Below, in pieces: positions 5,911 to 13,799 of a stretch of DNA of 64,000 nucleotides (positions are counted from its first letter, which is position 1; each line of letters begins with the position of its first letter). Made by a program: the position numbers and the translations under genes. The notes beneath the pieces are model-generated. The model saw nothing but the letters and a program-made list of their open reading frames with translations, was not told the DNA's origin and made no database searches. Source of the stretch: an uncultured Candidatus Saccharibacteria bacterium (GTDB lineage: Bacteria > Patescibacteriota > Saccharimonadia > Saccharimonadales > Saccharimonadaceae); contig CAPNAV010000001.1 of NCBI GenBank assembly GCA_948663575.1, positions 1 through 64,000 on the forward strand, read 5' to 3'.

Positions 5911-7515
5911 ATGACTGACCAAAAAGGTAAAGACTCTGCCAACCTTAAATACGCCCTCTATGCTCGTAAGTCCACTGAGGAAAGTAGCAAGCAGGTCAAC
6001 TCTATTGAAGACCAGATTGCGGAATGTATGGCCTACGCTAACGCTGAGGGCCTGAACGTTGCAGCGGTTATTATAGAGCAAAAGTCTGCTAAATACTCGC
6101 ACAACCGCCCAAAGTTCGATGAGATGATTAGTAAAATAGAACTTGGTGAATATGACGCCATACTGGCTTGGCATCCTGACCGACTGGCTCGCAATATGCT
6201 TGAAGCAGGTCAAATACTAGATATGCTTACGCCACCAAAGGAAAAAACTGAACCTTTGCTAAAAGCCCTTGCGTTCCCAACTATATCATATAGCAACGAC
6301 AGTGGTGGACGCTTGACATTGGCTGTGCTGTTCTCGCTCGCAACACAGTATTCTGAACACCTGTCTGAGTCGGTCTCTCGCGGTCATTCTCATAATTTAC
6401 AGCGTGGAAAATCAGCAGGTATGACGAAATGGGGCTATAAACGTAGTGAGGCTGGATACTATATTCCTGACGAATGCTATGACGATATTAAGCGTGGCTG
6501 GCAAATGATATTGAACGGCGATTCGCAGGCTGAAGTTCTGCGTGACTGGGAAAAACATGATGTCCACTATACGACCAAGCCTAAGAATGGCGGTGAGCCA
6601 AAGGATATACGTCCGACCAAGCAAAGTCTTACCCTTATATTCCGTGACACCGTGTATTATGGCGAACTCCAACAGGCAGGCGAGTCCGTTGACCTTACGA
6701 CTATACCTGAAGCCGACTTCAAGCCTATGATTACTAAGGAGGAGTATGACAAAGTCCAGCAAATCCTTGACGGACGACACACTACGCATCGTAGACGCTC
6801 CAACGCGACCATTGACTTACCTTTGCGTGGTATGCTCTATTGCGACTGCTGTGGTCATAAAATGTATCCAGGAGCGAGTGGTGGTAATGCTAAAGGCAAA
6901 AAGTTTATTTACTACCACTGTCAAAACAAGGATTGCGAACGCACCAACAAAGTCGTCAGAGCGAAGGTGGTCTTTGGTGAACTCTATGAAACGTTAAACG
7001 CTCTCAAACCAGATAAAAACACTTATGACGAGTATAGCAAGGCAGTAGATGAATATGCCAATGAGACTATCGCCGAGCTTAAAAACGAACGCTCTAGCCT
7101 GAATGGGGCTAAACGGCGTTATACTAACGAATTAAAGACCGCAAACGCAAACTACACTAACCTTGTAAAACCGTCCGCTAAAACACCGAAAGCCACTCTC
7201 AGGGAGGCGAGAAAACGTATAAACGAACTGGACGCTATTATTGGCGAAATCAACGATGACATAAAGGCTGTCAATGAACAAATCAAAGATCCAAACTCCA
7301 CCAAACTCACCAAAAACGAGTTCTTAAACCTTATCTCTACCTCTGGAAAACGTCTCAAAAATGGCACTTTTGCCGAAAAAGATGCTATTGTGCGAAAACT
7401 GTTCTTAAACCTGCGTTTAACCAACGAAAATAGCCTCATCTACCTCTGTAAGCCAGAGTTCGATGGGCTACTTGAAATTGGAAAAGTCAATAATGGTGGT
7501 TCCGGGCGGACTTGA
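5911..7515 (+). CDS. Large serine recombinase 1 (integrase of the tRNA-Phe element)
   Basis: About 534 residues with the full large-serine-recombinase layout: resolvase catalytic domain starting LKYALYARKSTEESSKQVNS (nucleophile serine in the KST/QVNS region), the HPDRLARN arginine motif, a recombinase domain, a zinc-ribbon (CDCCGH ... CQNKDCER) and a long coiled coil. It performs site-specific integration and excision. I prefer ATG 5911 to 5902 because it aligns with the start of recombinase 2 (both have 20 residues up to LYARK). The last 22 nt of the gene lie inside tRNA-Phe on the opposite strand, and the TGA stop is part of the T-loop complement. Confidence 0.93.
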   Translation: MTDQKGKDSANLKYALYARKSTEESSKQVNSIEDQIAECMAYANAEGLNVAAVIIEQKSAKYSHNRPKFDEMISKIELGEYDAILAWHPDRLARNMLEAGQILDMLTPPKEKTEPLLKALAFPTISYSNDSGGRLTLAVLFSLATQYSEHLSESVSRGHSHNLQRGKSAGMTKWGYKRSEAGYYIPDECYDDIKRGWQMILNGDSQAEVLRDWEKHDVHYTTKPKNGGEPKDIRPTKQSLTLIFRDTVYYGELQQAGESVDLTTIPEADFKPMITKEEYDKVQQILDGRHTTHRRRSNATIDLPLRGMLYCDCCGHKMYPGASGGNAKGKKFIYYHCQNKDCERTNKVVRAKVVFGELYETLNALKPDKNTYDEYSKAVDEYANETIAELKNERSSLNGAKRRYTNELKTANANYTNLVKPSAKTPKATLREARKRINELDAIIGEINDDIKAVNEQIKDPNSTKLTKNEFLNLISTSGKRLKNGTFAEKDAIVRKLFLNLRLTNENSLIYLCKPEFDGLLEIGKVNNGGSGRT

Positions 7516-7569
7516 ACCGTCGACACAAGGCTCTTCAGGCCTCTGCTCTACCAACTGAGCTACAGAACC
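7494..7569 (-). tRNA. tRNA-Phe (GAA)
   Basis: Minus-strand cloverleaf: acceptor GGTTCTG/CGGAACC, discriminator A, encoded CCA (7496-7494). The anticodon stem GAGGC/GCCTT holds loop CTGAAGA with anticodon GAA. Its 3' 22 nt overlap the end of recombinase 1, marking the attachment site of that element. Confidence 0.95.
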
Positions 7570-7829
7570 ATATCTGTATTATAACACACTTTGTCAAAGT
7601 GTGGAGTATTTCATCGAGTTTTAAGCTATTTTTCTCAGTCGACCATGCTCGAGACCTAAATATATCCACTGCAAAAAACTGATCAAGTCCCTAAGCAGCA
7701 CTGCAACGCTTATCCTAAAGATTTTTTCGCCCCTATCTATTATACAAAATGTTCGACAACTACAATAATCGACGCCAATAATCGTCAAAATCAGTTATAT
7801 TGGAGCTAGGCGATGAGTAAAGGAAATAA

Positions 7830-8744
7830 ATGTTAAAAATAGTCGTATTTGATATTGGATGGGGCGGGGAATTTGTTGCTGATTATCTTGCAGCCGAGCT
7901 TGGCACGGTCGAGATAATCCGCGCTACAAGCTGGCAAAGTCAGCTCTATGACATTCAAGACGAGACTTTGCTATATAACGAAGTACGAGCATCTTTGCAC
8001 GAGTATATTGGTAAAGTCGATCTGATTGTTCTTGGCGGATACGTTGTGTCACTCGCACTGGACTTCCTTCAAAAAACTTATCCGCAGCAGAAGTTTATTG
8101 GTATGTCAATCAACTATTATCGAGTTCTACAGTCACGTTATAATATTAATCGCGTCGTTTTACTCATGAATGATCTACTAGTTCGTAGGCCGATTTTTGA
8201 AGAGATTCGACAGGGATTGCCCGAATCAACGGTTATCGTACCGGATTGTTCGGGATGGGAAGAACTTGTTGATGTTGATGAAATGTCTGTAGATGTCTTG
8301 CGTTTTGAGCTTAAAAACTATTTTGCGCTTACTTCTCCAAATATTCCGAAAACTGACCACTGTTTATCAAAAGCGAAGCCTATTCCAATCTCATCGCCTC
8401 TTCGTGAACAGGTTATTAATTTTCTTGCAAATAGCTGTCGTACTGACGTGCGACGATCGTACGCGCTAACCGGAGGATTTTCTAATATGGACAATACAAC
8501 TTTGCCAGGCCAATCTATATGTCGCCAACCCACTGCAAGAATCGCTCAATCTAGCGACGATGATACCCTTATTCGTCCGGATGTGGTTTTATTGCTAAAT
8601 ACTCATTTTTGGGGCATCAAGGAGGAGCTTTCTGAAGTTTTTGGTATTAGTGTGAATGTTATGGATTTTCGCAATCTGCTATTACACGACGTGTGTCGTG
8701 CCCTCGAACTGCGCGGCGTACACGGCGAGCGCAGTAAGTGGTAG
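7830..8744 (+). CDS. Asp/Glu racemase-fold protein lacking both catalytic cysteines
   Basis: A 304-residue protein built like glutamate racemase MurI. VVFDIGWGGEFVADYL matches MurI 'GVFDSGVGGLTVL', LIVLGGYVVSLALDFLQ occupies the position of 'VIACNTAT', and VVLLLNTHFWGIKEEL that of 'VVLGCTHYP'. Both catalytic cysteines are therefore missing (GG and NTH instead of CN and CTH). Racemisation by the two-cysteine mechanism is not expected. It may be a regulatory or binding protein derived from MurI. A second MurI at 63188 in the same window is a pseudogene. The ribosome binding site is AAAGGAAA. It lies between the two tRNA-linked elements. Confidence 0.65.
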   Translation: MLKIVVFDIGWGGEFVADYLAAELGTVEIIRATSWQSQLYDIQDETLLYNEVRASLHEYIGKVDLIVLGGYVVSLALDFLQKTYPQQKFIGMSINYYRVLQSRYNINRVVLLMNDLLVRRPIFEEIRQGLPESTVIVPDCSGWEELVDVDEMSVDVLRFELKNYFALTSPNIPKTDHCLSKAKPIPISSPLREQVINFLANSCRTDVRRSYALTGGFSNMDNTTLPGQSICRQPTARIAQSSDDDTLIRPDVVLLLNTHFWGIKEELSEVFGISVNVMDFRNLLLHDVCRALELRGVHGERSKW

Positions 8745-8781
8745 TACTACAAAATTCCTTATCTATTATGTAGAAATGTGC

Positions 8782-8787
8782 TATAAT
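8782..8787 (+). promoter_or_regulatory. Promoter of tRNA-Leu
   Basis: Extended -10 TGTGCTATAAT ending 8 nt before the mature tRNA 5' end. No strong -35 is visible. Confidence 0.65.
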
Positions 8788-8795
8788 TCAACTAA

Positions 8796-8880
8796 GCCCG
8801 GTTGGCGGAATTGGTATACGCGTTCGACTTAAAATCGAATGGAGAAATCCATATGAGTTCAAGTCTCATACCGGGCACCA
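8796..8880 (+). tRNA. tRNA-Leu (TAA)
   Basis: An 85-nt tRNA with a long variable arm. Acceptor GCCCGGT/ACCGGGC, anticodon stem TTCGA/TCGAA with loop CTTAAAA giving TAA, T-arm ATGAG-TTCAAGT-CTCAT, and encoded CCA. The 3' 22 nt overlap the end of recombinase 2 on the other strand. Confidence 0.96.
8857..8880 (+). repeat. Left attachment site within tRNA-Leu (candidate att core)
   Basis: T-loop to CCA of tRNA-Leu (GTTCAAGT ... CTCA ... CGGGCACCA). A degenerate copy in the same orientation lies at 14821-14849, about 6 kb away, with the recombinase-helicase element between them. Confidence 0.55.
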
Positions 8881-10442
8881 ACCGTGAATTCCTTGCCTTC
8901 AAGCAAGGTCGCAAAAGGCTCTTTCCAGAGGAAATGAGGCCTTTTTTCATTGTCAATTTTGAGGTTCAAGATACATATTCGGGCTATCGCATCTTTTTCG
9001 GCAACGGAACTATTTCTCATCTGTTGTGGGAGACTTTTTAGTAGGTTCAAGAACTCATCCTTGGACACGATAACTTCCTTAGCTCGGTCAATTTTATCAT
9101 CTAGTACTTTTAGACGTTCTTCAATCTCTACCAAGTCAGTCTCTAGGCCAGCGAGTTTATTTTGCTCTATCTCGCGTGCTTTCTTATTGCTTTCTTGTAG
9201 ATTAGGTAAGACTTCATTCGTAATGCGGCTAATATTCGCACTGATATTGGAATGCCTACCCTGCAGGCTGCGACGTTCGGTTCTTAGTCTAATTAGCTCC
9301 TCATCAGATAGTTTTTCAATACGCTTGCTATATATTTTGTATTCTCTTTCACTGAAGCTAAGGCTATCTAAGGCTCTGTATATTTCATCAAATATTACTT
9401 TAGCACGCACGCTCCTAGCTTCCCTAGCGCAGTGTTTATTATCACACCTATAATACAGGTATCGCTCGCCATTACGTGATTTACTAGCACCAGGATACAT
9501 CACGCTACCACATACACCACAACGCACCATACTACGCAATGGGTAGAAGGTGGCGCGATTTTTCTTGCTAGTTTTACCCGTCTTACCGTGTGGATTGGCG
9601 GCAATTATGGCTTGGACCTGATTATACTCTTCTTCGGTCACCATAGGCTTAAAGTCATTTACGACAAGCCTCAAATCCACCTCCTGCTCTGCCTGGACTA
9701 GAACACCATAATAAAACGAATCCTCAAAAACCTTCGTTGGAGTGTTTATATTGGGCTTGATGATGCGTTGCTTCTTATTCTTTCTAGTTATTTTGGTCTT
9801 CTTCTCCATACCACTTTGTAGCCAGAACTTCAGTATTTCTTTATTGCCTTTACCGTCAAGCTTCATCTCCCAGCCCTTACGCACTAAATCGAAGTTGTCA
9901 TCTGGCTCATAAAAGCCATTGAGATTACGATTATAACCCCACTTGGGTGCGCCAGAGGACTTACCTTCTGGCAGCCTATTGTCATTAGCACGAAGAACAC
10001 CCTCGGCAATATGTTCGGAATACTGTTTGGCAAGGGCAAACAAAATGTTCAGCATCAGCTTCCCACTACTATCATTCTCAAAACGACAAAAAGGAAACTT
10101 CATATCTTTGATAATTTCCTTGTCAAATAAGTCCATAATGATACCAGCCTCTAAAGAGTTTCTAGACAATCGGTCTGGGTGCCACGCGATAATTCCGTCA
10201 TATCTGCCAGCTTTAATTTCCTCTAGCATTTCATTGAAGGCTGGTCGATTGTTGGGAGCCTTGGCAGATTTCTCTTCACGAACAATCTTCCTAATATGCA
10301 GCCCCTCACGCTTCGCTAAGGCTTTACAGTCCTTAATCTGGTCATCAATCGAATGCTCCTGACTGCCCTTGTCCTCGGTAGATTTGCGCGCGTATAAGAT
10401 GTAATTTAGTTTCGTTACGTCTATTTCTTTCTTGCGTGCCAT
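8859..10442 (-). CDS. Large serine recombinase 2 (integrase of the tRNA-Leu element)
   Basis: A 527-residue homologue of recombinase 1 with the same layout: catalytic domain (LNYILYARKSTEDKGSQEHS), HPDRLSRNSLEAG motif, recombinase domain, zinc-ribbon (CGVCGSVMYPGAS ... CDNKHCAREAR) and coiled coil. It should integrate and excise the element between 8857 and 14849. It reads toward tRNA-Leu and its final 22 nt are the complement of the tRNA 3' end, the stop TGA coming from the T-loop. TATAAT lies 8 nt before the ATG, so the message is probably leaderless. Confidence 0.93.
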   Translation of the reverse strand: MARKKEIDVTKLNYILYARKSTEDKGSQEHSIDDQIKDCKALAKREGLHIRKIVREEKSAKAPNNRPAFNEMLEEIKAGRYDGIIAWHPDRLSRNSLEAGIIMDLFDKEIIKDMKFPFCRFENDSSGKLMLNILFALAKQYSEHIAEGVLRANDNRLPEGKSSGAPKWGYNRNLNGFYEPDDNFDLVRKGWEMKLDGKGNKEILKFWLQSGMEKKTKITRKNKKQRIIKPNINTPTKVFEDSFYYGVLVQAEQEVDLRLVVNDFKPMVTEEEYNQVQAIIAANPHGKTGKTSKKNRATFYPLRSMVRCGVCGSVMYPGASKSRNGERYLYYRCDNKHCAREARSVRAKVIFDEIYRALDSLSFSEREYKIYSKRIEKLSDEELIRLRTERRSLQGRHSNISANISRITNEVLPNLQESNKKAREIEQNKLAGLETDLVEIEERLKVLDDKIDRAKEVIVSKDEFLNLLKSLPQQMRNSSVAEKDAIARICILNLKIDNEKRPHFLWKEPFATLLEGKEFTVGARYET

Positions 10443-10450
10443 ATAAGTAT

Positions 10451-10456
10451 ATTATA
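10451..10456 (-). promoter_or_regulatory. -10 element of recombinase 2
   Basis: Minus-strand TGGTATAAT (extended -10) 8 nt from the ATG. Confidence 0.6.
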
Positions 10457-10474
10457 CCACGGTACACTCACCAC

Positions 10475-10624
10475 CTAGAACTTAATGACACCGCCTCTAT
10501 TATCACTCATTGTGGTTGCCGTATCAAACTTTGTCCACTCCGGATTGGGGTTAGGTGTCTTTTGCGACCATTTAAGGTAGTTTGTTAATTTGATTAGATT
10601 GTTGCCTGCTTCGGCTTCGTCCAT
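10475..10624 (-). CDS. Possible 49-residue protein upstream of recombinase 2
   Basis: A small frame encoding MDEAEAGNNLIKLTNYLKWS and ending DNRGGVIKF, 32 nt before recombinase 2. It occupies the same place as the 95-residue gene before recombinase 1 but is not visibly similar. No clear ribosome binding site is seen, although the composition (PNPNPEWTKFD) looks protein-like. Confidence 0.35.
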   Translation of the reverse strand: MDEAEAGNNLIKLTNYLKWSQKTPNPNPEWTKFDTATTMSDNRGGVIKF

Positions 10625-10946
10625 TCATTTTGGTTTTTGTCGGACATTTAAGAACCAAAAATGCCACAAACAAACGGCTTCCTTCCAAAGCCAATTTGTT
10701 CGTAGCTTTCTAATTCAAAGGATGGGGCTAAGGCTCACGCCTTGTCTACACTGCCATCACCAGTTGGAACTTAAGTTAGAGATTTTAGATAGCGTTGCCG
10801 CTATCAGTGCGCAGGGCGTTCCTCTAAGGCATTCTCTCTAACCCGTTCTACGACGCTTTTTATATTAAAAGTTCTTGCCCCTATTTTAGCACAAAAGGTT
10901 TATTACAACAAGCGTCTGCGACGCCACCGACCTAGCGTCGGTGAAC
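10625..10946. other. Structured leader region of the recombinase 2 operon
   Basis: No gene is seen. On the minus strand a promoter TGTGCTAAAAT (near 10882) precedes a closing stem GTTAGAGA/TCTCTAAC (10835-10842 with 10775-10782) that encloses the perfect hairpin GATAGCG-gcaa-CGCTATC (10788-10805). Further on, CATTTTTGGTT pairs with AACCAAAATG. Near 10920-10945 the hairpin CACCGAC/GTCGGTG lies just after the 10947 gene. Confidence 0.45.
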
Positions 10947-11786
10947 CTATCTGTCATTTAACCTAGCCAGTTCACGCTCTAACTCTGCTTTGAGACGTTG
11001 CTTTGGTGTCACTGGCTGGCTTAGCGTGTCGCAGTTGTTCTGACTGCCGTAGCTAGGCGAAATCGGTTCTCTAATGACTTGTCGTGGCTGGCGATTATCT
11101 TTAATATTAAGAGCCTTAAGTTGACGTATAACTTCACCCCTAAGTAGCTTCTTAGCGTCCGACGATAGATTTTTCACCACTGTGACGTCTCGCGCTGGAG
11201 CGTTTGAACTCTTTTGAAGTGGCTCTGGAATAGAAGTTGGTTTTAGGCTTACTTTGGGTAATTCTATTGGTGACTTAGATATGATTCTGCGCTCTCTAGC
11301 AAGTTTAGCCCATTTCTCTACATTATCACTATTGTTAAGCGCTGGGTCATTCATTAAGTCAAAGAGGGCGTTAAACTTTGGGGAGTTCGGCATATAGCGT
11401 GGTTTTCCGGAACGTTGAGAAGCATCACTCTTTCTAGAGGGCTGAAGCTTACACAGTAGATACGTTCTAAGGCAAGTTATGACTTTAATGAGTTTCATGA
11501 GCAATAAACAACAAATTGGCGCACAGATTAGCACGCACAAGGTAAGTTTAGTATTGGCGTCTAAGGCTTGCCAGTTAGAAATAGATTCGTCGTGAGTGTT
11601 ATTCTGAATCGACCACATAAAGAACCCGAGGACGACGCCAATACAGATAGCGAGAGGTAATTGCCCAATAACCCTCAGTCCGAGCTTCTTGTCCTCTGCG
11701 GACCTAAAGACTACTAGAGCCCATAGGCAGATAACAATTTCACCCAGTATCCAACCCAATAATGAAAGCCAACCTACAAGTTCCAC
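10947..11786 (-). CDS. Membrane protein of the tRNA-Leu element, unknown function
   Basis: A 279-residue protein with three predicted membrane segments in its N-terminal half (about residues 4-27, 40-60 and 82-110) and a long soluble basic tail. The tail contains LPKVSLKPTSIPEPLQ and ends in a charged coiled segment KQRLKAELERELARLNDR. The start is GTG at 11786, immediately after the TAG of the helicase gene, so translation is coupled. I do not recognise the family. Its place behind a helicase in an integrated element suggests a role in element maintenance or transfer, which is inference only. Confidence 0.7.
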   Translation of the reverse strand: MELVGWLSLLGWILGEIVICLWALVVFRSAEDKKLGLRVIGQLPLAICIGVVLGFFMWSIQNNTHDESISNWQALDANTKLTLCVLICAPICCLLLMKLIKVITCLRTYLLCKLQPSRKSDASQRSGKPRYMPNSPKFNALFDLMNDPALNNSDNVEKWAKLARERRIISKSPIELPKVSLKPTSIPEPLQKSSNAPARDVTVVKNLSSDAKKLLRGEVIRQLKALNIKDNRQPRQVIREPISPSYGSQNNCDTLSQPVTPKQRLKAELERELARLNDR

Positions 11787-13199
11787 CTAGTCCTCTTCAT
11801 CTAACGCTTTAAGCATTGCCAATAGTTCTTCTCGACGCCTAGCTTTATCACTTACTTCAATCCCATCACGGAAGCCATCGTCTCTATGTCTATCCATAAA
11901 GTTAGCAACCTCTTGCTTAACTATGATGTCATCACGACTAATCGGATGTGTCAAGTAGAGTTCGTCCATTGAAACACATCGAGACAGAGCCACGTAGGCT
12001 TGACCGGCGTCAAAAGCTCCACCCTCAAGGTTAACTTCTACTGCCTGATAGGTTTGCCCTTGTGCTTTATGGATAGTTAAAGCCCACGCAAGTCGCACTG
12101 GGAACTGCGTAAAAGTAGCTACAGGATGCGAGGCTAGTTTCTTCTTATCTGCGTCATATTCGTAAACATTCTTCTCCCAGGTAGCGCGGTCAATGCTATG
12201 TTCTACCTTGTTAATCATCACTTTGATAAAGTCCTCTCCTAAATCAGAGATGACACCAAGAGTGCCATTAACCCAACGCCTCCCTTGATTCTCGCCGTGT
12301 TGAGTATCGCCACTATCATTCTTAAGCATCATTACTTGAGCACCAACCTTAAGTCTTAGTTCTGGCTCGGTGGGATAGGAACTGTGTTTGAAATCTCCAG
12401 TAATTTCTGCCTTATAAATGTATTCTGGTCCTCGTAATTGAGCAAGCTTCTCTTGGTTAATACGGGCAACAACTTCATTGCGTGGGGTTAGCACTACTGC
12501 GTGGTTTCGCTGGTTCTTAGGTCTACTTCCAGAGCAACAATTGAGAACTTCTAATTCATTGTCGGTCACCTTGCCAATCCTTATATCGTTTAAGATACCT
12601 ACGAAAGCAGCATCTTTCTGACGAAAGACAGTTTTAAGTTCGTAAACCGTTAGAGCTAAGCGCTCAAATACTGGAGCATTAAAGAAGAATACATTGCCAT
12701 ATTCAGCAGTGAGATATCTATTAACTTGAGGTTCTACCACTGGCGGCAACTGATATAAGTCACCAAATAATATCACTTGTTTACCACCAAAAGGCTCCTT
12801 ACTCTCATTGGCGCACTGGAGCTTAACATTGATAGCTTCTACAATATCTACTCGCACCATAGAGGCTTCATCTATAATTAGGGTGTCTATTCTACTCAAG
12901 ATTTCCTTAAGTTTACCCCAAACGCCTTTCTTGCGAATCTCTGCGATATTTTGGACGCCTATATCTAGAGCGAAGAACGAATGAATCGTTTGCCCTCTAA
13001 TATTAAGCGCAGCAACTCCAGTAGGGGCTACAACAGCTACGCTTTTATGAGTATTTTTAACAAAGAAGTCTAGCAGATATGACTTGCCGGAGCCAGCTCG
13101 ACCCGTAATATACATACAGTCGTTAGTTCGCTCCATTTTATTGTAGAGACGAACTTTTTCTTCATTAAGCGAGGAAGTATCTATGAGGCTATCGGACAT
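11787..13199 (-). CDS. PIF1-like DNA helicase
   Basis: About 470 residues of a superfamily 1B helicase of the PIF1/RecD2 group. Walker A is ITGRAGSGKSYLLD; VVAPTGVAALNIRGQTIHSFF is motif Ia; TLIIDEASMVRVD is motif II; LFGDLYQLPPV is motif III; LTIHKAQGQTYQAV and YVALSRCVSMDEL are motifs V and VI. It unwinds DNA 5' to 3' in known homologues. I chose ATG 13199 because it follows the upstream TAG by one nt; a start at 13217 is also open. The gene is central in an operon of three (13593 to 10947) inside the tRNA-Leu element and may serve element replication. Confidence 0.9.
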   Translation of the reverse strand: MSDSLIDTSSLNEEKVRLYNKMERTNDCMYITGRAGSGKSYLLDFFVKNTHKSVAVVAPTGVAALNIRGQTIHSFFALDIGVQNIAEIRKKGVWGKLKEILSRIDTLIIDEASMVRVDIVEAINVKLQCANESKEPFGGKQVILFGDLYQLPPVVEPQVNRYLTAEYGNVFFFNAPVFERLALTVYELKTVFRQKDAAFVGILNDIRIGKVTDNELEVLNCCSGSRPKNQRNHAVVLTPRNEVVARINQEKLAQLRGPEYIYKAEITGDFKHSSYPTEPELRLKVGAQVMMLKNDSGDTQHGENQGRRWVNGTLGVISDLGEDFIKVMINKVEHSIDRATWEKNVYEYDADKKKLASHPVATFTQFPVRLAWALTIHKAQGQTYQAVEVNLEGGAFDAGQAYVALSRCVSMDELYLTHPISRDDIIVKQEVANFMDRHRDDGFRDGIEVSDKARRREELLAMLKALDEED

Positions 13200-13200
13200 A

Positions 13201-13593
13201 CTACTTATCCTCAGCATCTAAAAGATTTGTTTGTCTCGGAACTATAGGTTGTGTCTTGTCGTCAACATGAGTAGGCTTCTTGCCTTTAGCTTTGGGCTTT
13301 TTCGCAGGTTTCTTTTGAATCTCATATTGAGACTGTGGCTCTATTGAAACTGTTGGTGTGTAATTTTCATCAGCGTTCAACATTCCCGATACTTGACGCA
13401 GCGATTCTTTGTAGGTTAATTTGCTAAGCTCCGAGATGCTTTCTTGCGTCTTTTCCAGGCTCACCAATAATTCCGATAAGGTATTATTTATGACCTTCGC
13501 CTTTTCTCTATAGGAAGCGACCCGTTCTTCAAACTCCCGGAGTTTATTGCTTGTCTGTTCCCAGCGATTAGCATCATCACCACTCAATTTCAT
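13201..13593 (-). CDS. Coiled-coil protein, first gene of the helicase operon
   Basis: A 130-residue protein. Residues 10-60 form a heptad-rich coiled coil (LREFEERVASYREKAKVI ... LSELLVSLEKTQESISELS), followed by a lysine-rich linker KKPAKKPKAKGKKP and a short C-terminus. The ribosome binding site is GAAAGGAA. It directly precedes the helicase gene and follows a structured leader with its own terminator (13634-13776). It may be a helicase partner or DNA-binding adaptor; no family is recognised. Confidence 0.65.
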   Translation of the reverse strand: MKLSGDDANRWEQTSNKLREFEERVASYREKAKVINNTLSELLVSLEKTQESISELSKLTYKESLRQVSGMLNADENYTPTVSIEPQSQYEIQKKPAKKPKAKGKKPTHVDDKTQPIVPRQTNLLDAEDK

Positions 13594-13633
13594 ATATCGT
13601 TCCTTTCATTATTAAAAGAGTAGAGCAATGCAT

Positions 13634-13776
13634 TAAAAAGGACACTGCTACGAGTGTCTTAAAATCGTTTGCCTACAACAGGATTATGCCTATTGCTTCG
13701 AGCAGTGCCCTAGTTAAGACATAATCATGCAGGGCAAAGCCTACACCTGTTGTTGGCTAAATTGATTTTAAGACAT
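13634..13776 (-). ncRNA. Structured leader RNA with overlapping terminator and possible pseudoknot
   Basis: Starts near 13776 after TATAAT (13786-13781). TGTCTTAAAATC at the 5' end pairs perfectly (12 bp) with GATTTTAAGACA. Inside it, GCCAACAACAGG pairs with CCTGTTGTAGGC (11 of 12). The apical part holds TGCCCT/AGGGCA, whose loop contains GATTATG complementary to the later CATAATC, the topology of an H-type pseudoknot. The 3' strand of the closing stem shares GACA with the terminator GACACT-cgtagc-AGTGTC-CTTTTT, so rod and terminator are alternatives. The layout parallels the RNA at 5103-5241. It should control the coiled-coil/helicase operon. Confidence 0.6.
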
Positions 13777-13780
13777 CTAT

Positions 13781-13786
13781 ATTATA
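13781..13786 (-). promoter_or_regulatory. -10 element of the helicase operon leader
   Basis: Minus-strand TGGTATAAT, an extended -10, about 5-7 nt before the first paired base of the leader RNA. Confidence 0.6.
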
Positions 13787-13799
13787 CCATACCTAGCCC

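Noticed and set aside
8802..9041. Open frame starting inside tRNA-Leu
   Set aside because: It reads through the tRNA and then antisense to recombinase 2; no start signal and no family pattern.
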